Both the position numbers and the translations under genes were made by a program. A stretch of DNA of 64,000 bases from Merdiplasma sp964643295 (GTDB lineage: Bacteria; Bacillota; Clostridia; Lachnospirales; Lachnospiraceae). A model generated the notes under the pieces. That model did no database searches. It had not been told where the DNA came from and saw only the letters and a program-made list of their open reading frames with translations. Each line of letters starts with the position of its first letter. The first letter of the stretch is position 1. Shown one piece after another: positions 9,210 to 18,474 of this stretch. The DNA lies in contig CAZXSN010000001.1 in assembly GCA_964643295.1 (NCBI GenBank), forward strand, positions 124,001 through 188,000. Reading direction: 5' to 3'.

Positions 9210-10589
9210 ATGTACCTGGATACGATCGCGGCGATTTCGACAGCGTTAAGCGAATCGGGAATCGGGATTGTGCGCATCAGCGGGGAACACTCTTTTTCAG
9301 TGATTGACCATATTTACCGCCCTGCAAAGGGCGGTAAAAAATTATCAGAAGCTCCTTCCCACACTATTCATTACGGTTACATTGTAGACGGGGAGGAGAC
9401 TGTGGATGAGGTACTGGTATCGATTTTTCGCTCTCCCAAAAGTTTTACCACGGAAGATACGGTTGAGATCAACTGTCATGGCGGGATCTACGCGACAAAG
9501 CGAGTGCTTCATACGGCTTTGAAAAACGGCGCCCGCCTGGCAGAGCCGGGGGAGTTTACAAAAAGGGCTTTTTTGAATGGCAGAATCGATCTTTCTCAGG
9601 CAGAATCCGTGATTGATGTGATTCAGGCCAAAAATGAATATGCCCTGAAAAGTTCTCTCAGTCAGTTAAGAGGATCCGTTCTGAAAGCGGTGGAGGATCT
9701 GCGTTCGGACATTCTTTATCAGATTGCCCGTATCGAATCCGCGCTGGATGATCCGGAACACATCAGTCTGGAGGGGTTTGCGGAGGTCCTGGCTGAGAAA
9801 AACAGGGAATGGATGGAGAAAATTCAGAAACTGATTGATTCGGCGGAAAACGGCCGTCTGATTAAGGAAGGAATCAAGACCGTGATCGTTGGAAAGCCGA
9901 ATGCGGGCAAATCTTCCCTTTTAAATCTCCTGGTGGGGGAGGAAAGAGCGATCGTGACGGAGATTGCCGGTACGACCCGGGATGTGCTCACAGAATCGAT
10001 CCAGCTGGATGGACTGACTTTAAATCTTGCGGATACGGCGGGGATTCACAAGACTGAGGATTTTGTGGAAAAGATCGGTGTACAGAGGGCGGAAGAAACC
10101 GTCCGGGACGCGGATCTGATTTTGTATGTCGCCGATTCCTCAACTGATTTGGATGAGAATGATGAGCGGATCTTAAGGCTCTTACAGGGAAGAAAAGCCA
10201 TTGTTCTTTTAAACAAGACCGATCTGCCGGAAGTGACGGCAAGGGAAGTCCTGAAGGAAAAAGTAAACGGTCTTCCTGTGCTTTCGGTCTCCGCGAAGGA
10301 ACAGAGAGGAATTCAGGAGCTGAAAGACTGCATTAAATCGATGTTTATTCAGGGAGAGCTTTCCTTTAATGATCAGGTTTTCATCACAAACGTGCGCCAG
10401 AAAAGTCTGCTGGAGAGTTCTCTGGAAAGTCTGAAGCAGGTAGAAGAAAGCATTGCGCTTGGTATGCCGGAGGATTTCTTTTCGATCGACCTTACGAATG
10501 CCTGCGCATCTTTGGGGGAGATTACCGGGGAAAATGTCAGTGAAGATCTGGTCAATGAAATCTTCAGCAAGTTCTGCATGGGAAAATGA
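9210..10589 (+). CDS. mnmE: tRNA uridine-5-carboxymethylaminomethyl modification GTPase MnmE
   Basis: MnmE and MnmG together modify U34 of tRNAs reading NNA/NNG codons. The 459-residue protein has the tetrahydrofolate-binding N-terminus (MYLDTIAAISTALSESGIGI), an inserted G domain with G1 GKPNAGKS at 228-235, DTAG at 275-278 and NKTD, and the essential C-terminal Cys motif as CMGK. The start at 9210 follows AAAGGAG. It overlaps mnmG by 4 bases. Confidence 0.97.
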   Translation: MYLDTIAAISTALSESGIGIVRISGEHSFSVIDHIYRPAKGGKKLSEAPSHTIHYGYIVDGEETVDEVLVSIFRSPKSFTTEDTVEINCHGGIYATKRVLHTALKNGARLAEPGEFTKRAFLNGRIDLSQAESVIDVIQAKNEYALKSSLSQLRGSVLKAVEDLRSDILYQIARIESALDDPEHISLEGFAEVLAEKNREWMEKIQKLIDSAENGRLIKEGIKTVIVGKPNAGKSSLLNLLVGEERAIVTEIAGTTRDVLTESIQLDGLTLNLADTAGIHKTEDFVEKIGVQRAEETVRDADLILYVADSSTDLDENDERILRLLQGRKAIVLLNKTDLPEVTAREVLKEKVNGLPVLSVSAKEQRGIQELKDCIKSMFIQGELSFNDQVFITNVRQKSLLESSLESLKQVEESIALGMPEDFFSIDLTNACASLGEITGENVSEDLVNEIFSKFCMGK

Positions 10590-12502
10590 TGGAAAAGACG
10601 TATTATGAAGAGTGGATTGATGTAGCGGTTGTGGGGGCCGGACATGCGGGCTGTGAGGCAGCTCTTGCCTGCGCGAGACTGGGGCTTGAGACGGTGATTT
10701 TTACTGTCAGCGTGGACAGTATTGCTCTGATGCCGTGTAATCCCAACATTGGAGGAAGTTCCAAAGGCCATCTTGTCCGCGAAGTGGATGCGCTGGGCGG
10801 GGAGATGGGAAGAAACATCGATCAGACTTTCATTCAGTCCAAGATGCTCAACTGTTCCAAGGGTCCGGCAGTGCATTCTCTGCGTGCGCAGGCGGATAAG
10901 GCACAGTACAGCACAAGGATGCGTCAGACGCTGGAAAATACGGAACATCTTTCCATTCGCCAGACTGAGGTCACGGAGATTCTGACAGAGGAAGATACGG
11001 ATTCAAGAAAGAAACTTGTGGGGATTAAAACCTGTTCAGGCGCGGTGTATCATTGCCGTGCCTGTGTTCTTTGTACCGGTACCTATCTGAAAGCACGGTG
11101 CATTTACGGGGAAGTCAGTACCAATACCGGACCGAATGGCCTGCAGGCTGCCAATCATCTCTCGGAATCCTTAATCAGAAACGGAATTGAACTGTACCGC
11201 TTTAAAACAGGGACACCCGCCAGGATTGACGGAAAAACCATCGATTACCAGAAGATGGAGGAACAGTTCGGGGATGAAAAAGTGGTTCCCTTTTCCTTTG
11301 AGACAAATCCGGAGGATGTGCAGATCGATCAGGTATCCTGCTGGCTGACTTATACCAATGAGACAACTCATCAGATCATTCGGGAAAATTTAGATCGTTC
11401 TCCTTTATTCTCCGGGGTGATCGAGGGAACCGGTCCCCGCTACTGCCCTTCCATTGAAGATAAGGTCGTTCGTTTTGCCGATAAGGAGCGCCATCAGGTC
11501 TTTATCGAACCGGAAGGACTGTCTACCAACGAGATGTATATCAGCGGGATGTCGAGTTCTCTGCCGGAGGATGTACAGGTTGCAATGTACCGCTCTGTGC
11601 CGGGACTGGAACACGCGAAAATCGTAAAAAACGCCTACGCGATCGAATACGACTGCATCAATGCCATGCAGCTTTATGCGACACTGGAGATGAAATCGAT
11701 AGGGGGACTTTTCTGCGCGGGACAGATCAACGGGAGTTCCGGTTATGAGGAGGCTGCGGCACAGGGTCTTATTGCCGGCATCAACGCAGCAATGTCTGTG
11801 CTTGGGCGCTCGATGCTGGTGATTGACCGTTCGGAAGGGTATATCGGAACGCTTATTGATGATCTGGTGACCAAGGAAAACCATGAGCCGTACCGAATGA
11901 TGACTTCCCGCTCGGAATACCGTCTGCTGCTTCGCCAGGACAACGCAGATCTAAGGCTGACTAAGAAGGGATACGAAGTCGGACTGATCAGTAAAGAACG
12001 TTATCAGCGTCTTTTAAAGAAGGAAAACCAGATTGAGGAGGAAATTGACCGGGTAAACAAGGTCATGGTCGGGGCAGGAAAAGATGTGCAGGAATTTTTA
12101 AAGACCCATCAGAGCACTCCGCTTAGGACTTCCTGTACCTTAAGCGAATTGATCCGCCGCCCGGAGCTTACGTACCAGGTCCTGTCCCCCATTGACACTG
12201 ACCGTCCCGATCTGCCCTCGGAGGTACAGGAGCAGGTCAACATTAATATTAAATATGAGGGCTACATCAAACGGCAGCTGCAGCAGGTGGAGCAGTTTAA
12301 AAAAATGGAGAGCAAACGCATTCCGGATTCGTTTGACTATGATGAAGTACCCAGTCTGCGAATAGAGGCCCGCCAGAAACTCAAGCAGGTTCAGCCGCTC
12401 TCCATAGGACAGGCATCGAGAATCTCCGGGGTTTCCCCGGCTGATATTTCGGTTCTTCTGGTGTACCTGCATGCAAACGGGCATCGAAAGGCCGGCGAAT
12501 AA
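10586..12502 (+). CDS. mnmG: tRNA modification FAD enzyme MnmG
   Basis: MnmG (GidA) is the FAD- and NADH-binding partner of MnmE. The FAD-binding motif VVGAGHAGCEAALA is near residue 14, and the family signature GPRYCPSIEDKVVRF is near residue 285. The 638-residue length is typical. Its ATG overlaps the mnmE stop (ATGATG...), indicating translational coupling. Confidence 0.97.
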   Translation: MMEKTYYEEWIDVAVVGAGHAGCEAALACARLGLETVIFTVSVDSIALMPCNPNIGGSSKGHLVREVDALGGEMGRNIDQTFIQSKMLNCSKGPAVHSLRAQADKAQYSTRMRQTLENTEHLSIRQTEVTEILTEEDTDSRKKLVGIKTCSGAVYHCRACVLCTGTYLKARCIYGEVSTNTGPNGLQAANHLSESLIRNGIELYRFKTGTPARIDGKTIDYQKMEEQFGDEKVVPFSFETNPEDVQIDQVSCWLTYTNETTHQIIRENLDRSPLFSGVIEGTGPRYCPSIEDKVVRFADKERHQVFIEPEGLSTNEMYISGMSSSLPEDVQVAMYRSVPGLEHAKIVKNAYAIEYDCINAMQLYATLEMKSIGGLFCAGQINGSSGYEEAAAQGLIAGINAAMSVLGRSMLVIDRSEGYIGTLIDDLVTKENHEPYRMMTSRSEYRLLLRQDNADLRLTKKGYEVGLISKERYQRLLKKENQIEEEIDRVNKVMVGAGKDVQEFLKTHQSTPLRTSCTLSELIRRPELTYQVLSPIDTDRPDLPSEVQEQVNINIKYEGYIKRQLQQVEQFKKMESKRIPDSFDYDEVPSLRIEARQKLKQVQPLSIGQASRISGVSPADISVLLVYLHANGHRKAGE

Positions 12503-12616
12503 ACTCAGAAGGTTTGCTTTTCCCGGCTTTTGCTTTCGAATCATACATTTCCGTGAACACGGACAGGGCATCTTAAGGATGAGCACAGAACAGATACGAT
12601 TGACGGGGAAAAGCGT

Positions 12617-13345
12617 GTGGATAGGGATATCAGATTGTTGACGGACGGCTGCAGGGATCTTGGAATCTCCCTTTCAGAGCGGCAGATCGAGCAGTTCCTG
12701 ATTTTCTATGAGGCTCTGACTGAAAAGAATAAGGTGATGAATCTGACCACGATTACCGAATTTTCGGAAGTCGTGGCAAAACATTTTCTGGACAGTCTTG
12801 CCCTTGTCAAAGCTGTGGATTTTTCCAGCATCCGTAAAGTGATGGATATCGGTACGGGCGCCGGATTCCCGGGAATCCCGTTAAAGATTGTGTTTCCGCA
12901 GGCGGAATTTGTTCTGCTGGATTCCCTGAACAAACGTATCCGGTTCCTGGATGAGGTCGTTTCAGCGTGTGCGCTTGAGAAAGTGACCCCTGTGCATGGG
13001 AGGGCGGAGGAACTTGCCAGAAAGAAGGAGTATCGGGAACAGTTTGATCTGTGTGTTTCCCGGGCGGTGGCAAATCTTTCCTCTCTCTCGGAATACTGCC
13101 TTCCCTATGTGAAGGTCGGGGGACTGTTTGTCTCCTACAAATCGGGGTCGGTAGATGAGGAACTTGCAAAAGCGGACAGAGCCGTCTCTATTCTGGGAGG
13201 AAAATTGTCTTCGGTGGTCCGGTTTCAGCTGTTTACTCAAAACGGAGAACCTTTTGACCGCTCTCTTGTCGTGATACAGAAAAAGAAGGCAACACCGGTC
13301 AGTTATCCAAGAAAACCGGGATTGCCTTCCAAAGAACCTCTGTAA
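12617..13345 (+). CDS. rsmG: 16S rRNA (guanine527-N7)-methyltransferase RsmG
   Basis: RsmG (GidB) methylates G527 of 16S rRNA using S-adenosylmethionine. The Rossmann motif MDIGTGAGFPGIPLKI and VSRAVANLSSLSEYCLPYVK are family signatures. The likely start is the GTG at 12617 after a GGGGAA site; a second in-frame-looking GTG two bases earlier is out of frame. It is the last gene of the conserved block. In many relatives soj/spo0J (parAB) follow directly, but here they lie 29 kb further right. Confidence 0.95.
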   Translation: MDRDIRLLTDGCRDLGISLSERQIEQFLIFYEALTEKNKVMNLTTITEFSEVVAKHFLDSLALVKAVDFSSIRKVMDIGTGAGFPGIPLKIVFPQAEFVLLDSLNKRIRFLDEVVSACALEKVTPVHGRAEELARKKEYREQFDLCVSRAVANLSSLSEYCLPYVKVGGLFVSYKSGSVDEELAKADRAVSILGGKLSSVVRFQLFTQNGEPFDRSLVVIQKKKATPVSYPRKPGLPSKEPL

Positions 13346-13366
13346 GGACTGCCGGACGAATGTCCT

Positions 13367-14320
13367 TTAACAGTCGGAATTCAGCAGAGAGAGTACCTCC
13401 AGAGGCGATTCCAGCTGGGGAAGGAATTTTGTATTCGAGATCGGCGACAACGTGATTGAGGGATTGATCTTCTGGTAGCTCTCGGCGATCTCTTTTGCGA
13501 ATCTTCCCTTATTTCCATAGATGATCACGATTTCGTTATCTACGGCCTGCAGCGCCCTTCGGATATCCACATTCAGATAAAATCCCTCCAGACTGGCCTG
13601 CAGAAATTTTCCCTTGCCGAAACTGCGGTGCGCTGCCTCATAATAGGCATCGATGCATTTCTGGTTTACCAGGAAAGGATTGTAAAAGTAATTTTCTGTT
13701 ATTATATACTCAACATTTTGCTTGCTTACTTTCATGTGATAGAGAAAAGTACCAAGGATCGGTACACTCATCATGGAAAAGAGAACCTTTGACTTCGTTG
13801 TCGGGATCTGCTGGAGCTTTTTTAAACTTTCCGGGTTGATCATGGTAATCTTCCCAATCAGGGAAGAATCCTGATAAGAGGTCATAATCACAAAGGAGGA
13901 AGAAATTCCCGTAGCCAGAACATCAGTTTTATCTTTTATGACGTCGCGGATAAAATCAGACAGCAGCTGTACATACAGATAATTCGTGTAGGTGATGCCG
14001 GGTTTGTCGGACCGGCCGCAGCCTAACAGATCCACCGAGTAAACGGTATGTCTTTTCGCCAGTTCGTATTCGATGGTATTCCATTCAAAGCCGGAGGAGA
14101 GCGGATTCAGATCGTGAATCAAAAGCAAAGGGGATCCCGTTCCCTGCTGCCTGTAATAGATGTTCCCCATTTTCCAGTGGTAGGTTTTGCCAAACTGCGG
14201 GTTCAGGATATTTTTTACAGTGGCGGATGAGGACACAGTATAATTGATCAGGTGTATGCCGGCGAGGGTAAAGGCCCCCAGGGCTGCCACTGTTTTGAAA
14301 CTGCTCTTTTCTTTTTTCAT
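13367..14320 (-). CDS. Alpha/beta-hydrolase-fold protein, catalytic Asp and His apparently lost
   Basis: A 317-residue protein with one N-terminal hydrophobic segment (about 9-27), so probably membrane anchored. The fold is recognisable from LLLIHDLNPLSSGFEW, YSVDLLGCGRSDKP and the nucleophile elbow ATGISSSFV (Ser kept, final Gly replaced by Ser). Where the family has an Asp after strand beta-7, this protein has IIYGNKGRFAKE. Where the catalytic His of a GH..hLE motif is expected, it has TKFLPQLESP. It may therefore be a non-enzymatic member (inference). It is convergent with rsmG, with 21 bases between. AGGAG precedes the start. Confidence 0.8.
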   Translation of the reverse strand: MKKEKSSFKTVAALGAFTLAGIHLINYTVSSSATVKNILNPQFGKTYHWKMGNIYYRQQGTGSPLLLIHDLNPLSSGFEWNTIEYELAKRHTVYSVDLLGCGRSDKPGITYTNYLYVQLLSDFIRDVIKDKTDVLATGISSSFVIMTSYQDSSLIGKITMINPESLKKLQQIPTTKSKVLFSMMSVPILGTFLYHMKVSKQNVEYIITENYFYNPFLVNQKCIDAYYEAAHRSFGKGKFLQASLEGFYLNVDIRRALQAVDNEIVIIYGNKGRFAKEIAESYQKINPSITLSPISNTKFLPQLESPLEVLSLLNSDC

Positions 14321-14526
14321 GATCTCCTCCCCTGTGCTTTTTGTTTTGCTTTACATTCTGACTTCTATAGTATAAACTAAATGTACTGAAGTTACAAGAG
14401 AAATCATTTGAAATTTGAGCATGCGGGGACTTTTGCGTAATTTTCTGACAGAACTCATTTTGAAGGGAAAGAAATCAGGCGGCATGATGAGATCGGGATG
14501 CTTCGTGATCGTGAAGGATTCGCTGG

Positions 14527-14550
14527 AAGGAAACCGGCACCGGTTTCCTT
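14527..14550. repeat. 24-base near-perfect palindrome
   Basis: AAGGAAACCGG and CCGGTTTCCTT (14527-14537 and 14540-14550) flank a 2-base centre. No T-run follows on either strand, so it is more like a protein-binding site or hairpin in the leader of the downstream coiled-coil gene than a terminator. Confidence 0.55.
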
Positions 14551-14623
14551 CGGACACGGTAGGAAAGAACCGCTCAGATTCGGGTATTAGTGTTGATAAG
14601 GAAAGGTTCAATAAGGTGCAGTC

Positions 14624-15139
14624 TTGCTTGATCAGTATATTTCCAATCGTCTTCAGGAGAATGAAGAGAAACTGGCTCATTTGAATGAGCAGCTGCTGCG
14701 GCTGCAGAGTGAGGAGGATACCTGCAACAGCCGGATCCAGAAACTGGTGGAGCAGGAGGATGTTGGCTTTGAGTTTTTTTCTCCCCGTTATCAGAATGAA
14801 TCTTCCAGACATCAGATTTCAGATATCAAAAATGAAATAGAATCGATCCATCTGCAGCAGGCGAAGATTGAAGATTCCATGGCCGAACTGAAAATTGAAA
14901 ACACGAACTACCAGGAAATGCTGGAGGAAATCAGGAGCCATGAACTCAGGGACGAAAAGGAGGAGCTTCTAGAGGCACAGTCAAAGGAAGACCGCGCCCA
15001 GTTTAATAAGGAGTTAAAAAATATCATGCAGAGGGTCGATAAATGCATAAACCTGCTTAGCGGCACAAATAAGGGCTCCTGCAAAAATGAGTTAGTCAAT
15101 CTAAAATACTATCTGAAGGCATTGATTTCCGGTCAGTGA
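14624..15139 (+). CDS. Coiled-coil protein of unknown function
   Basis: I do not recognise this 171-residue protein. Most of it (about 5-145) is a charged heptad-like coiled coil (NRLQENEEKLAHLNEQLLRL, then IKNEIESIHLQQAKIEDSMAEL). The start appears to be TTG at 14624 with AAGGTG about 8 bases upstream; no ATG lies near. The break at GFEFFSPRYQNESS (about 48-62) resembles a loop between two helices. It stands alone between a degenerate hydrolase gene and an IS remnant. A sensor-like or structural role is possible but unsupported. Confidence 0.6.
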   Translation: MLDQYISNRLQENEEKLAHLNEQLLRLQSEEDTCNSRIQKLVEQEDVGFEFFSPRYQNESSRHQISDIKNEIESIHLQQAKIEDSMAELKIENTNYQEMLEEIRSHELRDEKEELLEAQSKEDRAQFNKELKNIMQRVDKCINLLSGTNKGSCKNELVNLKYYLKALISGQ

Positions 15140-15658
15140 CGGATTGGTATACGATTGTGGGTGAGTTTCACTTGAAACATACTATTGAAGGAAAATATTA
15201 GATCAATTTAACAAGTGATAGAATAAGAAATTTAAAATTAATTTAAGCATATCTTCTTTTTCAGTTGCAGAGTGCTTTCTTCATAAACAGCAGGTGTGAA
15301 GGTCCATGGTTTTTCTGCAGAAGTTGTCTGCGGGCAGGATATCATTTTGTGTAAGAACTGACTCCTCCTGGGGATCTTCCAGCTGGATGCCGGGAGAGGC
15401 CTTTTGTCTGCGCCCTTTTAAGCTTAAGTCCTCTGAGGAAGACTTAAATCGTTAAAATCGATGAGATGCTGCCCGGAATTTATGCATCTGGGAAGAAAAT
15501 TGAATGCGAATCCAGACTTTTTCATTCAAAAATAATCCACCCTAAGATCTTCAAATCGCAGCACTGCGGCAGTCATATTTGACTGTAAATTCTGAAATTA
15601 GGGTCTTTTTATAATGAGTGATACAATCAAAAGTCCAGGATAAAAGGAGGTAACCATT
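15140..15658. other. Gene-free stretch with one isolated parS-like site
   Basis: There is no credible coding sequence here. AGTTTCACTTGAAACA at 15164-15179 matches the parS palindrome at 14 of 16 positions. A short inverted repeat TTAAGTC...GACTTAA lies at 15424-15447. The rest looks like decayed DNA leading to the IS remnant. Confidence 0.55.
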
Positions 15659-16310
15659 ATGTCACAGACACAGGAAAACTTTTCCTCCAAGTTCAAAGCC
15701 GATCTGGTGATTGAGGTGATTAAGGGAGATCGGGACATCAACACCATTGCCGCGGAGCACGGCATCCAGCCCGACCTGCTGCTTAGCTGGAAGAAAGAGT
15801 TCCTTGAGAAAGCTCCTTCGGTTTTCGACCGCTCCAGGGAGGAACATTTCAGGAAGAAAGCAGCGCTGCTGGAGAAAGAGAGCGACGAGTATGTCAAAAA
15901 AATAGACGAGGCTACCATACAGCTGGACTGGGTGAAAAAAAAACTGCAGAGCTGCTTGGACCAGGGTACGAGGCTCAATCTGGTCCGGGACCTTTTGAAG
16001 AATAAAGAGGAGATCTCCATTACAGCTGCGGCAGAAATTCTCGGGATAAACCGAACGAGTGTTTACTACAAGAAAAGGCCGGTCTCTGAGGAGGAGCTGC
16101 AGTGCAAGGCAATTGTCGAGCGTCTGCACGCCGAAAACCCCACATGGGGAGCCCGTCGGATATCTGCACAGCTGAAAATGCTTGGGCATAACGTCGGTCG
16201 TAAGAGGGCACACAGGTATCTGACGGAAATGGAGACAGACTGCATTGATCCCTAAGGCTAACATAACGAATCCTGCCGGGGGAATTGAGAAAGACTGCTT
16301 TTGGCAAAGT
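15659..16310 (+). mobile_element. IS3-family transposase remnant (truncated and frameshifted)
   Basis: The open frame 15659-16255 (198 residues) joins an OrfA-type helix-turn-helix/leucine-zipper part (AAEHGIQPDLLLSWKKEFLE and DRSREEHFRKKAALLEKE) to the start of OrfB (INRTSVYYKKRPVSEEELQC, then NPTWGARRISAQLKMLGHNV). It stops at CIDP just before the DDE integrase core. Shifting one base restores KANITNPAGG for a few codons, so a frameshift plus truncation is likely. The core catalytic domain is absent, so it is dead on its own. A strong AAAAGGAGG site precedes the ATG. Confidence 0.82.
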
Positions 16311-16401
16311 GGGAAAAGCGGATTATGATGCGTACTTCTTTTCCTGCTGATCCTGTTCAGTTGAAGTTTTCCAGGTTTTCACTGAAGAAGAGCTGTGTTT
16401 T

Positions 16402-16454
16402 GGTGGGTCAGTTTTAGTGAGAATTCTAGGTTTCTCATTGAAAATTGACCCACC
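16402..16454. repeat. Inverted repeat resembling insertion-sequence ends
   Basis: GGTGGGTCAGTTTTAGTGAGAA (from 16402) is mirrored by the right arm at 16431-16454, which on the other strand reads GGTGGGTCAATTTTCAATGAG. Only about 6 bases lie between. Such GGGTCA-ATTTTCA arms recall IS21-family termini (memory-based, uncertain). It may be a solo remnant or a recombined end pair. Confidence 0.5.
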
Positions 16455-16629
16455 CGCAAGAAGGAAAAGCAAGCTGTGCAGACTTTTCCAGGAGATTTTC
16501 ACTGCGCAGGCTGAAGAAAGCCGAAATTTGACCTTCCCCAGCCTGAGCGGTACGATTGCCATTTTCACAAAGTCTTCAGGTTGAAAAAGAGAAGCGCTGC
16601 GGCTTTGCGGCAAACGGTATGGTGGAAGT

Positions 16630-18198
16630 TTATTTGTAAAAGCTTGTGATGTCGATGAATCCGCGTTCAATCGTTCCATGACCTTTCAGGTCTTTGGCGA
16701 TGACATCTGATTTCATCTCCGGATAAAGGTTACTTTGAATCATGTTGTCCTTCATGATCTGTTCCAGTTGAGCGATCTTTCCCTTTGCGGCTTCCTGATC
16801 CGCTTCCTGAATGATTTCATCGATCAGACCGTCAATCTCCGGAGTTGTCATCTTCGGACCGCCGATTACGAATGTATCGATGTTTTCCTGATTGAGGAAG
16901 ATGAAGACCGACGGGTTGCGGTTTGGAACCCATTCACCGACCACGATCAGGTCATAGTTTCCAGCGTTGGCATCGCTTACAAACTGTGCCGTGTCCACAG
17001 TGTTCACTGTCAGGTTGATGCCAGCTGCCCGCAGGTTTTCCTGGATGACGGTATATGTCGGCATGGAATCCTGCATACCGATGATTGTCAGATCCAGTCC
17101 ATCGCTGTAACCGGCTTCCTCGAGCAGCGCTTTCGCACCCTCAATATCGACCGTTCTCTCTTCAGCTGTGTAGGTCTCATTGTAGTAGGGACTGGTCGTG
17201 GACAGATATCCAAGTGCCGAAGCCGCAGTGCCTGCGGTACCTACCTGTGCCAGAGCGTCGAAGTTGAGGCATTTATCGATGGCCTGACGAACCTTCAGGT
17301 CAGCTGTTGGATGTCCTTCTCTCATGTTGTACCACAGATGCGCCACCTGACCGTAATCATATATAGATACATTTACATTTTCACTGTCCGCATAAGTGGC
17401 AGCCTGAACCACCGGCACTGCCACTGCTACCTGAGAGTCGCCCGATTCAACAGCCATTTCACGCGATGCGGCATCGTTTGTGAAGTTGAGCACGATAGTT
17501 TTGAAATAGCCCTTGTAATCCGGATTCCAGTAGTTGTCATTCCTTTCCAGCGTGATGGACTGCCCCTGTTTCCACTCAACAAAGCGGTATTTGCCGGAAC
17601 CGATCATCGGGTTCTTCTGAACTGCTTCGAGGCCTCCTGCCGCGTTGACTTCATCTTCACTTGCGATTCCGTAGTTGGACCATGACATCATGCTCAGAAG
17701 ATCCGGAGCCTTCTGTGTGTATTCGATCGTCACAGTGTGCTCATCCTGCGCTTCAGCGCCAACGATGAAACTTCCCGTGTCCGTGTTCGCGCTGTACTCG
17801 GTCCAGACGCCAACGGTGTAAACCACGTCGTTCGCAACCAATGGAGACCCGTCCGTCATTGTGACGTCATCTCTCAGCGTAAACTTGCAGTGGGTGTCAT
17901 CTATCCATTCCCAGGCTGTTGCCAGGTTCGGGAGCACTTCACCCGTCGTTTTGTCGGTTTTCACCAGCGTGTCCAGCAGGGCACTCATTACGAACTGCGC
18001 TTCGTTTTCTACTTTGCCGGCGGCTGCCCCCCAGAGTGTGGACGGCTCGGATGCAACGGTGATTGTGATTGTCTCATCTGTTGTCTGTGTGTTCGGTGCG
18101 TCCACATCCGATCCAATGATCTCTGCGTTGGCGCAGATTCCTGTGGAGGCGATCATCGACGCCGCCAGAACCAGTGCTGCAAACTTTTTGAATTTCAT
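16630..18198 (-). CDS. ABC-type extracellular solute-binding protein, family 5
   Basis: A secreted oligopeptide/dipeptide-type binding protein (SBP family 5), 522 residues. The signal peptide is MKFKKFAALVLAASMIASTG...ANA, without a lipobox Cys. The domain begins with ITITVASEPSTLWGAA and has NLATAWEWIDDTHCKFTLRDDV, typical of the family. The start at 18198 is preferred because AGGAGG sits 9 bases upstream; an ATG at 18207 touches the AGGAGG. No permease or ATPase genes are adjacent, so it must borrow a transporter or feed a sensor. The next gene upstream is a carboxylesterase. Confidence 0.88.
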   Translation of the reverse strand: MKFKKFAALVLAASMIASTGICANAEIIGSDVDAPNTQTTDETITITVASEPSTLWGAAAGKVENEAQFVMSALLDTLVKTDKTTGEVLPNLATAWEWIDDTHCKFTLRDDVTMTDGSPLVANDVVYTVGVWTEYSANTDTGSFIVGAEAQDEHTVTIEYTQKAPDLLSMMSWSNYGIASEDEVNAAGGLEAVQKNPMIGSGKYRFVEWKQGQSITLERNDNYWNPDYKGYFKTIVLNFTNDAASREMAVESGDSQVAVAVPVVQAATYADSENVNVSIYDYGQVAHLWYNMREGHPTADLKVRQAIDKCLNFDALAQVGTAGTAASALGYLSTTSPYYNETYTAEERTVDIEGAKALLEEAGYSDGLDLTIIGMQDSMPTYTVIQENLRAAGINLTVNTVDTAQFVSDANAGNYDLIVVGEWVPNRNPSVFIFLNQENIDTFVIGGPKMTTPEIDGLIDEIIQEADQEAAKGKIAQLEQIMKDNMIQSNLYPEMKSDVIAKDLKGHGTIERGFIDITSFYK

Positions 18199-18474
18199 TC
18201 CTTTCATCCTCCTTTAATTAGTTTTTATCTTTGTTGAAATTGTCATTCCAATTTTTCAAGTTTCTCTGAAGCTCTTTCCTTAACTGCTTTGCCGCATGAT
18301 TTGCTTAACGACCTTTCTCCTGTATCTGCACGCAGCTGATCATTTGGCTGGGCAGGAGTGAGGGTTTGTTTTTATGGCCCCTGACCGCGCTGCGGATCCG
18401 TTTCCAGTGAGCCGGATTTCTGCTGCGAAAAAAATGGCAGCCAGGGAAAATCAGGACTGGGGTACATTTCTTCT

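Noticed and set aside
14415..14684. 89-codon plus-strand frame overlapping the coiled-coil gene start
   Set aside because: It runs through the palindrome at 14527-14550 and overlaps the better-supported coiled-coil frame.
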